64,000 nt of DNA from Erwinia sp. 198 (GCF_003937915.1 NZ_RHUM01000002.1:186001-250000); one strand, 5' to 3'; counted from the first letter of the stretch, positions 19,106-28,381 are shown. Numbers and translations are program-made. The notes: generated by a model from the sequence alone, not told the origin.

Positions 19106-19387
19106 CTAATCGCCAGCAGGCTGGCAAACAATAAAGTATGAATAAAATTTTGCGTATTGTAGCACAAACCCGGCACCGAAAATTCCTGCTGCATAGCCAA
19201 AAACGAAATATCCAGGCGTCTGCCGGCGCGTTAGTTCCTGCGCTATGACAATAAAAAACATCAAGTCAGCGAATGCCCCAAATACGATTGAATAATCGAC
19301 GCGTGTTATAAACCCTGTAAGTGTTGATGCGACTAATCCCCAGCCTGCCGCCGTCACCGTGGCACTGGTCGCTAACGGTTTTGCCAT
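19106..19387 (-). CDS. Phage holin, probably truncated
   Basis: 93 residues starting MAKPLATSATVTAAGWGLVA. The pattern of an N-terminal Ala/Thr segment, a hydrophobic stretch, a VFGAFADLMFFIVIAQELTR-like core and a second hydrophobic stretch is that of putative phage holins (Phage_holin_8-like, written from memory). Holins oligomerise in the inner membrane and release the endolysin. The family is usually about 110 residues or more with a third segment. Here the tail (FIVCQPAGD) looks out of register and stops 12 bases before hrpA, so it is probably inactive. Confidence 0.65.
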   Translation of the reverse strand: MAKPLATSATVTAAGWGLVASTLTGFITRVDYSIVFGAFADLMFFIVIAQELTRRQTPGYFVFGYAAGIFGAGFVLQYAKFYSYFIVCQPAGD

Positions 19388-19610
19388 ATGAGGCGCTTAA
19401 ATAAAAAAGGCCTGCCGAAGTGGCCTTAATTTGAATGCGGGCGCGAACCCGCCTTGTCGCGTGTTATAAGGCGCCGCGACGTCGTCACACTTGTCTGTAT
19501 ATTCTCCTGTATTTTTATTCTATTAATGATTTTATCCAAATTCATTTTTGAAAATTACTTTCCCGGATAATCTGCAAAAGCCCACGTTGTGGGCTGTTTC
19601 CTTCATTAAA

Positions 19611-19915
19611 TTAACTGTCCATCTCCCACTTCACATCCCGCATCGACAGACAACCTTCTACAAATCCTTCGGCCATTTGAAACTTTATCCTGATCGTGCC
19701 CTCTGACAGCATCAGCCGTCTTCCAATCGCCCGTTTTGAAATATCCTTGTGTAGTGATCCACCAGTAGTGCGTTCTCATCCGGGCGCTTTTGCTCGAGTC
19801 CTCCTACACATGAACCGGCTATGAGTGCGCCTGAATCTGTGCATGATGCGCCCGAACGTGTATCAGGACGCAACCCTTTAAAACCGGCAGAACCGGAGAT
19901 TCACAGCGGCTGCAT
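19611..19915 (-). pseudogene. Q-type phage antiterminator, broken
   Basis: On the minus strand one frame reads AGFKGLRPDTRS, then CTDSGALIAGSCVGG and LEQKRPDENALLVDHY. A one-base shift near 19755 then leads into DISKRAIGRRL and IKFQMAEGFVEGCLS, ending at the stop at 19611. These are the successive blocks of lambdoid Q-like antiterminators (phage_antitermQ/DUF1133 type), including the C-terminal HTH-like part. Upstream of AGFKG a stop codon interrupts the frame. Frameshift and stop together make it a pseudogene. It lies upstream of the holin on the same strand, as in a lambdoid late operon. Confidence 0.7.
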
Positions 19916-19959
19916 TGGGCGTCTCACTGCCAGAATTTATCAGAGAGGGCTATTTATCC

Positions 19960-20217
19960 ATGAATTTTAAATTTTCGTGCGGCGAGCTGGAGCGCCTGAC
20001 GAAAACAGATAGTGCGAAGCCCGGCGACGTGGCCGCGCTGGCGCAAATCGCGCTGGGCGTTCTGTCAGTGCGTCCGGTCGGTAGGGTTTTCACAGACGAA
20101 CCGCTGCTTCCCGGCGACGAACCATTTAGCTACGGCTGCGACGCGCTAACCTTATTCAGTAAATTCGAACACGGGCTTCAGAATATTGCACTATCCCTAC
20201 GGCTGATTTGCCAATAG
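19960..20217 (+). CDS. Small phage-type hypothetical protein
   Basis: 85 residues from the ATG at 19960 (MNFKFSCGELERL); the frame is open 15 codons further up. Ribosome-site-like GAGAGGG lies about 12 bases before it. The layout resembles the small ea22-like early proteins of lambdoid phages: a short N-terminal helix, then ALAQIALGVL and a PVGRVFTDEPLLPGDEPF segment. No function is suggested. It may be expressed or a leftover of the adjacent remnant. Confidence 0.45.
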   Translation: MNFKFSCGELERLTKTDSAKPGDVAALAQIALGVLSVRPVGRVFTDEPLLPGDEPFSYGCDALTLFSKFEHGLQNIALSLRLICQ

Positions 20218-20250
20218 AGTGTAAGTCATTGAGCGGACACATCCGCATAA

Positions 20251-20871
<621 letters not shown>

Positions 20872-20893
20872 TTTTTTCTTCCGATCTCGCCTG

Positions 20894-20920
20894 AAAAAGC
20901 AGCCGCCCGGCTGCTTTTTT
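20894..20920 (+). terminator. Intrinsic terminator after azoR
   Basis: AAAAGCAGCC and GGCTGCTTTT pair over a short loop, with six T. The A-rich left arm means it can also end ynbE transcription from the other side, overlapping the ynbE stop. Confidence 0.85.
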
Positions 20921-21110
20921 ATTGCCGCAGCGGCGCATCCTCGCCATTTTTTAGCAATGTCTGCACGTTTTTGTCCGCTTTAATCACGATTTCATGCTCG
21001 ATTTTCACGTTCATATTGATGGTAATCGGCTCTTTTGGAGCAGCGACCTCAATACGGGGCACGCAGCCGCTGAGCAGCATCCCGGCGAGGATCGGCAGAG
21101 CTGTTTTCAT
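20919..21110 (-). CDS. ynbE: Outer-membrane lipoprotein YnbE
   Basis: 63 residues with a lipoprotein signal ending in LLSGC. The mature part PRIEVAAPKEPITINMNVKI is the hallmark of YnbE. In E. coli YnbE is an outer-membrane lipoprotein that pairs with the AsmA-like protein YdbH to form a bridge carrying lipid across the periplasm. Its start overlaps the ydbH stop by four bases, so the two are coupled. In E. coli a third gene, ydbL, follows; here the azoR terminator follows directly and ydbL is absent. Confidence 0.93.
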   Translation of the reverse strand: MKTALPILAGMLLSGCVPRIEVAAPKEPITINMNVKIEHEIVIKADKNVQTLLKNGEDAPLRQ

Positions 21111-23725
21111 TCAGTTTTTCCTTGTGCTGACAGCGCGGCGTGCTGCTCTGTCCAGGATTGCAAATTGTCGCCAAAGCGCAGGCTGCGCCACAGCTGAAAA
21201 ATATTTTCCTGCTGCGTGTAGTGCAGCGAAACGTGCTGATTTTTATCGCTGAAGCGGCTGGTGCCGTTGACCTGCGCCGTCAGGGCCATGTTGCCTTTAT
21301 TATCAATATTCAGCGTGGCCCGACTGCGGGAAATTTCCATATAGCGCAGCCAGTCCATCGCCGCGCCGGTGGCAATATTACCGGAAGCCAGCGCGTCGGC
21401 GAAATCTTTATCCAGCCGCAGCGTCAGCGGGCCGCTGTTGGTGATCCAGCCCTCTTTAACCAGCCAGGCAGAGTTTTGCAGCCACAGCGGCAGCGCGCCG
21501 TCAACGCGGCCGGACATAGCGATTTTTTTCGGCTGAACGGCCGTTACCAGCTCGCTCATGCTGATCGCTTTCAGCCGTAGCGTGGCCGCTTCGGTTTGCG
21601 GTAGCTGAAGGCTAAGCAAACTCAGCTCGCCGCCCAGCACCTCCACCCCGACGTTGCTCAGGCGCAGCGGCCGCGCCGCGCTCCATGGATACCACCCCTG
21701 CAGATCGGCGCGAATATTTTTTAGCGCAAACTGGTTTTTGATTGCCTTGATGCGCAGCGAAACCGGGCCTTTCGCGCCAAAGTACCACTGGCCCGTTTGC
21801 AGCCTGAACGGCAAAGAGAAATCGATGCCGGTAAACTGATTGTCCGGCGTGCGCACGCTGCCGTCGCTAACCACCCAGTGGCCACCCGCGGCAAATCCCT
21901 GATCCGCTGCCGCTGAAAAAGCGACCTGAGCTTTTAGCGTGCCGCCGCGAACAGACATTTTCAGATCGTCGTTCAACAGTGACTGGAAAACCTTTAGCGA
22001 CTGCTGCGGCCACCAGGCCTGGCCGCGCAGCCGCGTACCGTCCCAGCGCCCCTGTATCCGTACCGGGCCGACCGGATCGGCGGTCAGTTTACCCTTACAG
22101 AGAAAATGAGCGGGATCGCTACCGTTGAGGCCAAGCGTTAACTCTGCGGGCGGCAGATAGCCACCGCTGCCGAAGCTGGTGCGCTGCGCGCGTAGTCGAA
22201 AGCCTGCGCTAAAAGCGGGGTTTTGCTCGTCGCGCCGCCAGCGAACCGGCTTCGCCAGCGTTAGCCTGGGCGCGGCCATTGTTACCCCGCCGTAACGAAT
22301 TTGATCGAACCCCGTGGACAAAGAAGCGAGTTCGATCTGCCGATCCTGCCAGCTTCCATGCCCTTTCACATCCCATTTGGCCGCCAGCGGCGCCATCAGC
22401 CCGTCGCCCCAATAGCGCCACAGCCAACGGCCTTTATCCGGCCAGAATTCCGTGGCGCGGCCGTCCAGATGCAGGCGAAAATGCCCTTTTTCCGTATCAT
22501 GCGCGGTAAGAATGGCCTGTAGCCGCCCCTCGATGCCCCCTGAAGAGACTGCCACCCCGGAAAGCGGCCAGCGCGCTTCGTCCACTTCCAGCGTAGAAAG
22601 CAGACGCCCGCGCATCCGCAGCAGCGCGCCGGGCTGAAGGCGCAGCACGGGATCAAGCAGCGGCCCTTGTAGCCTGCCGGGAATGCCAGCGAAAAAAAGC
22701 AGCTGCGCCAGTTTGCTCTCGCCCGTCAGGCGAAACGGCAACTGGCTCTGCGTCCAGTCCAGATGGCCCGGCCCTACTGACAGCACGACATTGCCTTTGC
22801 CGCCGCGGCCCTGCGTCAGCACGTTGAGTCGACCTGTGACTTCCATATCCGGCAGCCCTTGCCGCCAGTTCTTTAGCGTCAGGGCCACGCCGCCCGATAC
22901 CGGCTGTGAGGTCCAGGGCCAGCGCCATTTGCCCTGACTAATCGCAATTTGTTGCGCGGAAACCCGCCACGGCAGCAGCAACAGCGGCTCCTCCAGATCC
23001 TGCGCCCTGAGGATCAGCGTGCCGCTGTTCTGCTGCCAGTTGAGGCTGGCCCGCAGCGGCTGTGGAATGCTTGCCGTTTTCAGCGTCGCCGCCAGCTCGC
23101 CGCTATCCGGCAGCCGGTCAGGTATTTTCGGCAGCGTCAGCAAACCGCTCACGGTAATGGGATCGGTCATGCCCGATGCGCTAAGCGCCAGCGACTGTAT
23201 ATCCAGCTGCTGGCCCGCCAGAACGGCCTGTAACGAAAGGTTTTCACCCTGCCAGTGAATAAGCTGCCGTTGCGGATCGAGGTTAAGCCGCAGCGCTCCC
23301 GCCCAGCTTTGCCAGGGAAGCAGGCTGACGCGCTCAATGGCAACGTCTGCTTTTGGCAGCATTGACTGCCACTCCGCCAGCGAACGCGGCGCGGCAGGCC
23401 GATCGCCGCCTGCCGACAGCTTGCTGAAACAGGCGCTGTTGACTTCAAGCAGCGTCGCGCCCAGCGCCCAGCGGCCTACGGCTCTTCCCAGCGTCACGTT
23501 GCTCGCCCTCGCCAGCTCGCAGTCGCCTGTGCGGTAGCGGATGCCGGGCAGCCACAAGGCACCTGAACGCCAGCGGGGGTTGCCATCCAGCCTGACCGTG
23601 GTGGCAGCGGGTAGCCAGAAGCCTGCCAGCCGCGGCAGCCACCAGCTCAGCGTCAGCAGTCCGGCGCCGCTTAAAAACGCAGCGGCTGCGATGGCGATAA
23701 TAAATAGCTTCCAGCCCCGGCCCAT
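21107..23725 (-). CDS. ydbH: YdbH, AsmA-like intermembrane lipid transport protein
   Basis: 872 residues, against about 879 in E. coli. A single N-terminal membrane helix (about 8-28) anchors a very long beta-rich periplasmic region, as expected of the AsmA-like clan (TamB, YhdP, YdbH). The C-terminal part carries the family region ending in NGTSRFSDKNQHVSLHYTQQ. With TamB and YhdP, YdbH supplies glycerophospholipid to the outer membrane in E. coli. It is coupled to ynbE by an ATGA-type overlap. Neighbouring ldhA is divergent, as in E. coli. Confidence 0.93.
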   Translation of the reverse strand: MGRGWKLFIIAIAAAAFLSGAGLLTLSWWLPRLAGFWLPAATTVRLDGNPRWRSGALWLPGIRYRTGDCELARASNVTLGRAVGRWALGATLLEVNSACFSKLSAGGDRPAAPRSLAEWQSMLPKADVAIERVSLLPWQSWAGALRLNLDPQRQLIHWQGENLSLQAVLAGQQLDIQSLALSASGMTDPITVSGLLTLPKIPDRLPDSGELAATLKTASIPQPLRASLNWQQNSGTLILRAQDLEEPLLLLPWRVSAQQIAISQGKWRWPWTSQPVSGGVALTLKNWRQGLPDMEVTGRLNVLTQGRGGKGNVVLSVGPGHLDWTQSQLPFRLTGESKLAQLLFFAGIPGRLQGPLLDPVLRLQPGALLRMRGRLLSTLEVDEARWPLSGVAVSSGGIEGRLQAILTAHDTEKGHFRLHLDGRATEFWPDKGRWLWRYWGDGLMAPLAAKWDVKGHGSWQDRQIELASLSTGFDQIRYGGVTMAAPRLTLAKPVRWRRDEQNPAFSAGFRLRAQRTSFGSGGYLPPAELTLGLNGSDPAHFLCKGKLTADPVGPVRIQGRWDGTRLRGQAWWPQQSLKVFQSLLNDDLKMSVRGGTLKAQVAFSAAADQGFAAGGHWVVSDGSVRTPDNQFTGIDFSLPFRLQTGQWYFGAKGPVSLRIKAIKNQFALKNIRADLQGWYPWSAARPLRLSNVGVEVLGGELSLLSLQLPQTEAATLRLKAISMSELVTAVQPKKIAMSGRVDGALPLWLQNSAWLVKEGWITNSGPLTLRLDKDFADALASGNIATGAAMDWLRYMEISRSRATLNIDNKGNMALTAQVNGTSRFSDKNQHVSLHYTQQENIFQLWRSLRFGDNLQSWTEQHAALSAQGKTE

Positions 23726-23902
23726 ACTTCAATCCATTCCTTACGTTAAGGCGTAAATCATGGCACGTCCTGCGCGCCGCGAGAAGATTTTAGCGGGTAA
23801 TTATTCACCTGCCGAACAAATATTGCCTGCCGCTGGCTGACTAGCTGCCCAATGCGAAGTATTGTTAAGGAAGAGCTGTCTGACGGATACAGGAGATCAT
23901 GC

Positions 23903-24895
23903 ATGAAACTTGCGGTATACAGTACCAAGCAGTACGACCGGAAATACCTTGAGCAGGTTAACGAAAGCTATGGATTTGAGCTGGAATATTTTGATTTCCT
24001 GCTGACCGCGCGCACTGCGAAGACGGCGGCCGGCTGCGATGGCGTCTGCATTTTCGTTAACGACGATGGCGGCCGCGAGGTGCTGGAGGAGCTGGCGTCG
24101 CTGGGCGTCAAATATATCGCGCTGCGCTGTGCCGGATTCAATAACGTGGATCTGGAGGCGGCAAAAGCGTTGGGATTGCAAGTGGTGCGCGTGCCGGCCT
24201 ATTCGCCTGAAGCCGTAGCGGAACACGCCGTTGGTATGATGATGACGCTGAATCGCCGTATTCACCGGGCTTATCAGCGAACCCGTGACGCCAACTTTTC
24301 GCTGGAAGGCCTGATCGGCTTCAATATGCACGGCCGCACCGCCGGTATTATCGGCACAGGGAAAATCGGCCTCGCCACGCTGCGTATCCTGAAAGGATTT
24401 GGTATGCGGCTGCTGGCTTTCGATCCTTATCCCAATCCGCAGGCGCTGGAACTGGGCGCCACCTACGTCGATATCAAAACGCTGTTCAGGGAATCGGATG
24501 TGATTTCACTACACTGCCCGCTAACGCCTGAAAACAATCACCTGCTGAATATGGCGGCTTTCCAGCAGATGAAAGATGGCGTGATGATTATCAATACCAG
24601 CCGCGGCGGCCTGATTGATTCTCAGGCGGCGATTGACGCGCTAAAAATGCAGAAGATCGGCTCGCTGGGTATGGACGTTTACGAAAACGAACGCGATCTC
24701 TTTTTTGAAGATAAATCTAATGACGTTATTCAGGACGATATCTTCCGTCGCCTGTCCGCCTGCCATAACGTTCTGTTCACCGGCCATCAGGCTTTCCTGA
24801 CGGCAGAAGCCCTGACCAGCATCGCCGCGACCACATTGCAAAATCTGCAACAGCTGAAAAAAGGCGAAGTGTGCGATAACGAGCTGACGGGCTAA
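23903..24895 (+). CDS. ldhA: Fermentative D-lactate dehydrogenase
   Basis: 330 residues, matching E. coli LdhA from MKLAVYSTKQYDRKYLEQVN. It is a D-2-hydroxyacid dehydrogenase with the NAD site GIIGTGKIGLATL. The conserved Arg lies in NTSRGGLIDSQAA and the catalytic His in TGHQAFLTAEAL. It reduces pyruvate to D-lactate to reoxidise NADH during fermentation. The frame is open 17 codons upstream, but the ribosome site AGGAG lies before the ATG at 23903, where the family start is. Its 3' end runs into a short tandem repeat. Confidence 0.97.
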   Translation: MKLAVYSTKQYDRKYLEQVNESYGFELEYFDFLLTARTAKTAAGCDGVCIFVNDDGGREVLEELASLGVKYIALRCAGFNNVDLEAAKALGLQVVRVPAYSPEAVAEHAVGMMMTLNRRIHRAYQRTRDANFSLEGLIGFNMHGRTAGIIGTGKIGLATLRILKGFGMRLLAFDPYPNPQALELGATYVDIKTLFRESDVISLHCPLTPENNHLLNMAAFQQMKDGVMIINTSRGGLIDSQAAIDALKMQKIGSLGMDVYENERDLFFEDKSNDVIQDDIFRRLSACHNVLFTGHQAFLTAEALTSIAATTLQNLQQLKKGEVCDNELTG

Positions 24896-24910
24896 CGGGC
24901 TAACGGGCTA
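24887..24910 (+). repeat. ACGGGCTA x3 across the ldhA stop
   Basis: Three exact copies of the 8-base unit ACGGGCTA begin at the last coding bases of ldhA. The first copy provides the TAA stop. It looks like a replication-slippage tract. Confidence 0.9.
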
Positions 24911-24920
24911 ACGCCGCTTT

Positions 24921-25184
24921 TTAGCGAGCGCAGCTGCCGCTGGCTAGCGCGCTTTCGCCGCAGCGACGCCCGTTGGCCAGCTGGCACATCCCTACAGCAC
25001 TTCCATCCAGCTGGCGCGAAAGCGCCAGCGTTCCCCCGGCGTCTGAACAGGCGCTGGCGGCCAAATCGGACATCACGACTTTAGGCGGCACGTGGGCGCT
25101 GGTAGCCTGCTGCGGCGGCTCGTTATCGTGGCTACAGCCGGTCAGCAGGACGCAACCAGCAAGCAGAAATATCGCTGCTCTCAT
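24921..25184 (-). CDS. ydbJ: YdbJ-like DUF333 lipoprotein
   Basis: 87 residues. The lipoprotein signal ends in LLTGC with the lipidated Cys at 17. The mature part carries the DUF333 motif: ACSDAGGTL, then GSAVGMCQLANGRRC and the closing GSC, with the Cys spacing of that family. E. coli has a DUF333 lipoprotein, YdbJ, beside hslJ and ldhA. Position and domain support the name; the function of DUF333 is unknown. hslJ itself is not present here. The gene converges on ldhA. Confidence 0.8.
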   Translation of the reverse strand: MRAAIFLLAGCVLLTGCSHDNEPPQQATSAHVPPKVVMSDLAASACSDAGGTLALSRQLDGSAVGMCQLANGRRCGESALASGSCAR

Positions 25185-25579
25185 CAGAAAACTCCGGAAG
25201 AAGGACTTGGGCGTGGGTCAGCATATGTCAGGATGCCGCCAGGGTCGAGCGCAGTCACGAATATTTACTAAATTAAAAATAATGAATGGCAATAGCCACT
25301 GGTCTGATTTCACAAATACGTTCATTGACGTAAAAAATAGTGACGGTGTCACTACCATCAACTTAGCGCCCGCCTGAAGCGGAGCATGTACGTGACGTTG
25401 TCACATGCAGCAGCTTTTAGCTGTTGGCATTACGTGCGTTGAAACTGAAGCCCGGCTGAATAAATAGCGTAACGACCTGAAGGCTTAAGCAATTTATGGC
25501 ATGATGTCTTTCTCTCTTCGGCAGTTAATTCTGTCGAACGGAAACGGCCTTACACCGGGTTTTATCTAAGGAGAATAAA
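25185..25579. promoter_or_regulatory. Regulatory gap with two GTGAC-N3-GTCAC palindromes
   Basis: 395 bases without a credible gene. It holds two perfect dyads: AGTGAC-GGT-GTCACT (25339-25353) and GTGAC-GTT-GTCAC (25392-25404), the latter flanked by further GCATGT/ACATGC symmetry. They are about 52 bases centre to centre and lie 175-240 bases before the ABM-family gene. They look like paired operators for one dimeric regulator. I cannot name it. Confidence 0.45.
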
Positions 25580-25867
25580 ATGAGCGACAAACATGTGCGT
25601 ATCGTGGCGAAATTTACCGCCAGAGCAGGTAAAGCAGACGAGCTAAAGAAAGTGCTTAACGCAGGCGTTAAGCCGGCACGCGCGGAGGAAGGCTGTATTC
25701 ATTATGACCTGTACCGCAGTGTAGAAGACGGCAACGTGTTCCTTTTTCACGAAACCTGGCAGGACGCGCAGGCCGTAGAGACGCATGGCAATCAGCCACA
25801 CTTTAAAACGCTGATGGCCGATGCCGAACCTCTACTGGCGCAGCCGCCGGAAGTGCTGAAGTTCTGA
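25580..25867 (+). CDS. ABM-family putative quinol monooxygenase
   Basis: 95 residues, the size of a single antibiotic-biosynthesis-monooxygenase (dimeric ferredoxin-like) domain. RIVAKFTARAGKADELKKVL, EEGCIHYDLYRS and FLFHETWQDAQAVETHGNQPHF are the three family blocks seen in YgiN and YcnE. Such proteins bind or oxidise quinol-like or tetrapyrrole-like molecules without a cofactor; the substrate here is unknown. The ribosome site AAGGAG is strong. It stands alone behind a long upstream region. A GAACACCCT hairpin lies between it and dbpA. Confidence 0.85.
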   Translation: MSDKHVRIVAKFTARAGKADELKKVLNAGVKPARAEEGCIHYDLYRSVEDGNVFLFHETWQDAQAVETHGNQPHFKTLMADAEPLLAQPPEVLKF

Positions 25868-25911
25868 AGCAAGAACACCCTGTTAAGGGTGTTCCGGGCC
25901 TGCCGGGGCCG

Positions 25912-27291
25912 CTACTTCAACAGTCGGGCGCGGCAGGTTTTCCCTTTGATTTTCACCTGCTGCAGCTGCTTCATCACCTGACGCGCGCTGCTCTGACGGA
26001 TAGCGACATACGCCTGTGTTGGGCCAATATCGATTTTACCGATAGCGTCGCCGCTCAGCCCTGCCTCGCCAGTTAACGCGCCCAGAATATCGCCAGGGCG
26101 GATTTTTGCCTTACGCCCGCCGTCCAGGCTGAGCGTCGCCATTTCCGCCGGTAGCGGACGAGGCGCCACGCTTTTGAGCTCCGACACGCTTCGCCAGCTC
26201 AGCTTCTGCTGTAAAAAGTCCTCCAGCGCGTGGGCGCGGATCGTCTCGTCCGGTGCAACCAGACTGATTGCCAGGCCTTCTGCGCCCGCGCGGGCCGTAC
26301 GGCCAATGCGGTGCACGTGCACTTCCGGATCGTAAGAAAGCTGATAGTTGACCACCATCGCCAGCGCTTTAATATCCAGCCCGCGCGCGGCGACGTCCGT
26401 AGCCACCAGCACGCGACAGCTGCCGTTGGCAAAACGGATCAGCACCTGGTCGCGATCGCGCTGTTCCAAATCGCCATGCAGCGCCAGCGCGCTGATTTGC
26501 TGCCCTTCCAGCGCGGCGGCGATATCGTCGCATTCACGTCGGGTGTTGCAGAACACTACACAGGAAGACGGCTGCTTATCGCTAAGCAGGCCGATTAATG
26601 CGGGCAATTTCTCTCGCGAGCCGGCTTCATAAAAACTTTGCTCAACCGCCGGCAGATCGCTGACCACATCCGTTTCCACGCTCAGCGGATCGCGCTGAAC
26701 ACGCTGACTGATCTTTGCGATATCCTGCGGCCAGGTGGCGGAGAACAGCAGCGTCTGACGCGCGGGCGGTGTGTAGCTGATAATGGCGTCGATATCATCG
26801 CGGAAGCCCATCTCTAACATGCGGTCGGCTTCGTCCAGCACCAGCGTGCTTAGCTGACCCAGCTGCAAGGTTTCACGCTTCAGATGATCCAGAATACGCC
26901 CCGGCGTGCCGACGACGATATGCGGTGCATGCACCAGCGAATCACGCTGGGCGCTCATCGGCTGGCCGCCGCACAGGGTCAGGATTTTGATATTGGCGGT
27001 AAAACGCGCCAGGCGACGCAGCTCTTTGGTGACCTGATCGGCCAGCTCGCGCGTCGGACAAAGCACCAGCGATTGGGTAACAAACTGCGTGGCGTCGATG
27101 CGCTGCATCACGCCAAGGCCGAAAGCGGCCGTTTTGCCGCTGCCCGTTTTTGCCTGCGCGCGGACGTCGCGACCTGCCAGGATCGCCGGTAACGACGCGG
27201 CCTGAATGGGGGTCATGGTGTGGTAGCCCAGCTCGTTCAGATTGGCGATCTGGCTGGCTGGCAGGGAAGTCAGGGTTGAAAAAGCGCTCAC
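25912..27291 (-). CDS. dbpA: ATP-dependent RNA helicase DbpA
   Basis: 459 residues, against 457 in E. coli. Motifs in order: Q motif (PIQAASLPAILAG), Walker A AKTGSGKTA, PTRELA, VLDEADRMLEMGF, SAT, ARGLDIKAL and HRIGRTARAG. The last 75 residues form the DbpA RNA-binding domain (GDILGALTGEAGLSGDAIGK), which recognises hairpin 92 of 23S rRNA. It helps late assembly of the 50S subunit. It is a single gene ending close to the ABM gene. Confidence 0.96.
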   Translation of the reverse strand: MSAFSTLTSLPASQIANLNELGYHTMTPIQAASLPAILAGRDVRAQAKTGSGKTAAFGLGVMQRIDATQFVTQSLVLCPTRELADQVTKELRRLARFTANIKILTLCGGQPMSAQRDSLVHAPHIVVGTPGRILDHLKRETLQLGQLSTLVLDEADRMLEMGFRDDIDAIISYTPPARQTLLFSATWPQDIAKISQRVQRDPLSVETDVVSDLPAVEQSFYEAGSREKLPALIGLLSDKQPSSCVVFCNTRRECDDIAAALEGQQISALALHGDLEQRDRDQVLIRFANGSCRVLVATDVAARGLDIKALAMVVNYQLSYDPEVHVHRIGRTARAGAEGLAISLVAPDETIRAHALEDFLQQKLSWRSVSELKSVAPRPLPAEMATLSLDGGRKAKIRPGDILGALTGEAGLSGDAIGKIDIGPTQAYVAIRQSSARQVMKQLQQVKIKGKTCRARLLK

Positions 27292-27487
27292 AAATTACTC
27301 TCTGAAAAACCGGAGGGGAAATTGCCGCTGAGTGTAGCAGAAAAGCGCTGGTGGACGTTACTGCCGCAGAGGGAATTGTGTTCAGGGCCGAAGAAGGAAT
27401 GCGCGGGCAGCAGAAGCAGCGACTGAAAAAAGCAGGCGCGGCTGCCGCTGCACGGTTAACTGCAGGGAGCAGTTTCCCCCTGCTTAC

Positions 27488-28381
27488 TCAGATATTAGTG
27501 ACGTCGATAAACATTGCTTTATCAATGTTGGTGGAGGAAACCGTCGCTTCGGTAAAAGCGTACTCCTCTCTTTCGCCTTCGCGATCCAACGGCAGATTGA
27601 CGAAATCGAACAGATTGCGATCCGCCAGCTGGCTTGGACTGACGTTTTGCAGCGATTTGAATACGCTTTCCACGCGCCCCGGCTCTTTTTTATCCCATTC
27701 GGCAAGCATTGCTTTAATCGCCTGACGCTGTAGGTTTTCCTGCGATCCGCAAAGGTTGCAGGGAATAATCGGGAAATCTTTCTGTTCAGACAAGGCGATC
27801 AGATCTTTTTCACGGCAGTAAGCCAGCGGCCGGATAACCACATTGCGGCCATCGTCGGAACGCAGCTTGGGCGGCATTGCCTTCATGCGCGCACCGTGAA
27901 AGATATTCAGAAACAGGGTTTCCACAATATCATCAAGATGGTGACCCAGCGCGATTTTGGTGGCACCAATGCGTTCTGCAAAAGAATAGAGCGTGCCGCG
28001 GCGCAGTCTTGAACAGAGTCCACAGGTGGTTTTGCCTTCGGGGATCTTCTCTTTTACAACAGAGTAAGTGTCTTTATCCACGATATAGTAAGGGATATTC
28101 AGGCTCTCGAAGTACTCTGGCAAAATATGCTCGGGAAAACCAGGCTGCTTCTGGTCGAGATTCACCGCGACCACCTCGAACTTGACGGGCGCGACCTTTT
28201 GCAGACCCAGCAAAATATCCAGCATGGCAAAGGAATCTTTACCGCCGCTCATGCAGGCCATCACCACGTCGTTCTCTTCAATCATGTTGTAATCAATGAT
28301 GGCGTTGCCGACGTTTCTTCTGAGGCGCTTTTGCAGCTTGTTGAATTCGAGCGTCTCTTTTCTTGTATCAGTCTGATTCAT
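27488..28381 (-). CDS. ttcA: tRNA 2-thiocytidine biosynthesis protein TtcA
   Basis: 297 residues. The PP-loop is [12 protein letters not shown]. The cluster-binding CxxC is [12 protein letters not shown] with the third Cys in [15 protein letters not shown]. TtcA adds sulfur to cytidine 32 of some tRNAs using ATP and a 4Fe-4S cluster. Several blocks differ from the enterobacterial protein I remember: [19 protein letters not shown] versus HHRDDILQTLFLNMFYGGK, and a shorter C terminus ending in IDVTNI. It looks more like the versions in other gammaproteobacteria. The assignment is firm; the unusual ancestry is inferred. Confidence 0.92.
   Translation of the reverse strand: MNQTDTRKETLEFNKLQKRLRRNVGNAIIDYNMIEENDVVMACMSGGKDSFAMLDILLGLQKVAPVKFEVVAVNLDQKQPGFPEHILPEYFESLNIPYYIVDKDTYSVVKEKIPEGKTTCGLCSRLRRGTLYSFAERIGATKIALGHHLDDIVETLFLNIFHGARMKAMPPKLRSDDGRNVVIRPLAYCREKDLIALSEQKDFPIIPCNLCGSQENLQRQAIKAMLAEWDKKEPGRVESVFKSLQNVSPSQLADRNLFDFVNLPLDREGEREEYAFTEATVSSTNIDKAMFIDVTNI

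Larger units (their letters stand above)
19106..20217. mobile_element. Lambdoid prophage remnant (lysis/antitermination end)
   Basis: Between hrpA and azoR lie three phage-type pieces: a broken Q-type antiterminator and a holin, both on the minus strand in the order Q then holin found in lambdoid late regions, and a small phage-type ORF on the plus strand. No integrase, lysozyme, head or tail gene is present. Only a decayed fragment of the late-regulation and lysis module survives, stopping at the hrpA promoter. I found no clear att repeat. Confidence 0.7.

Noticed and set aside
25873-25894. GAACACCCT/AGGGTGTTC hairpin between the ABM gene and dbpA
   Set aside because: A good stem, but no T run on either side, so it is not listed as an intrinsic terminator.
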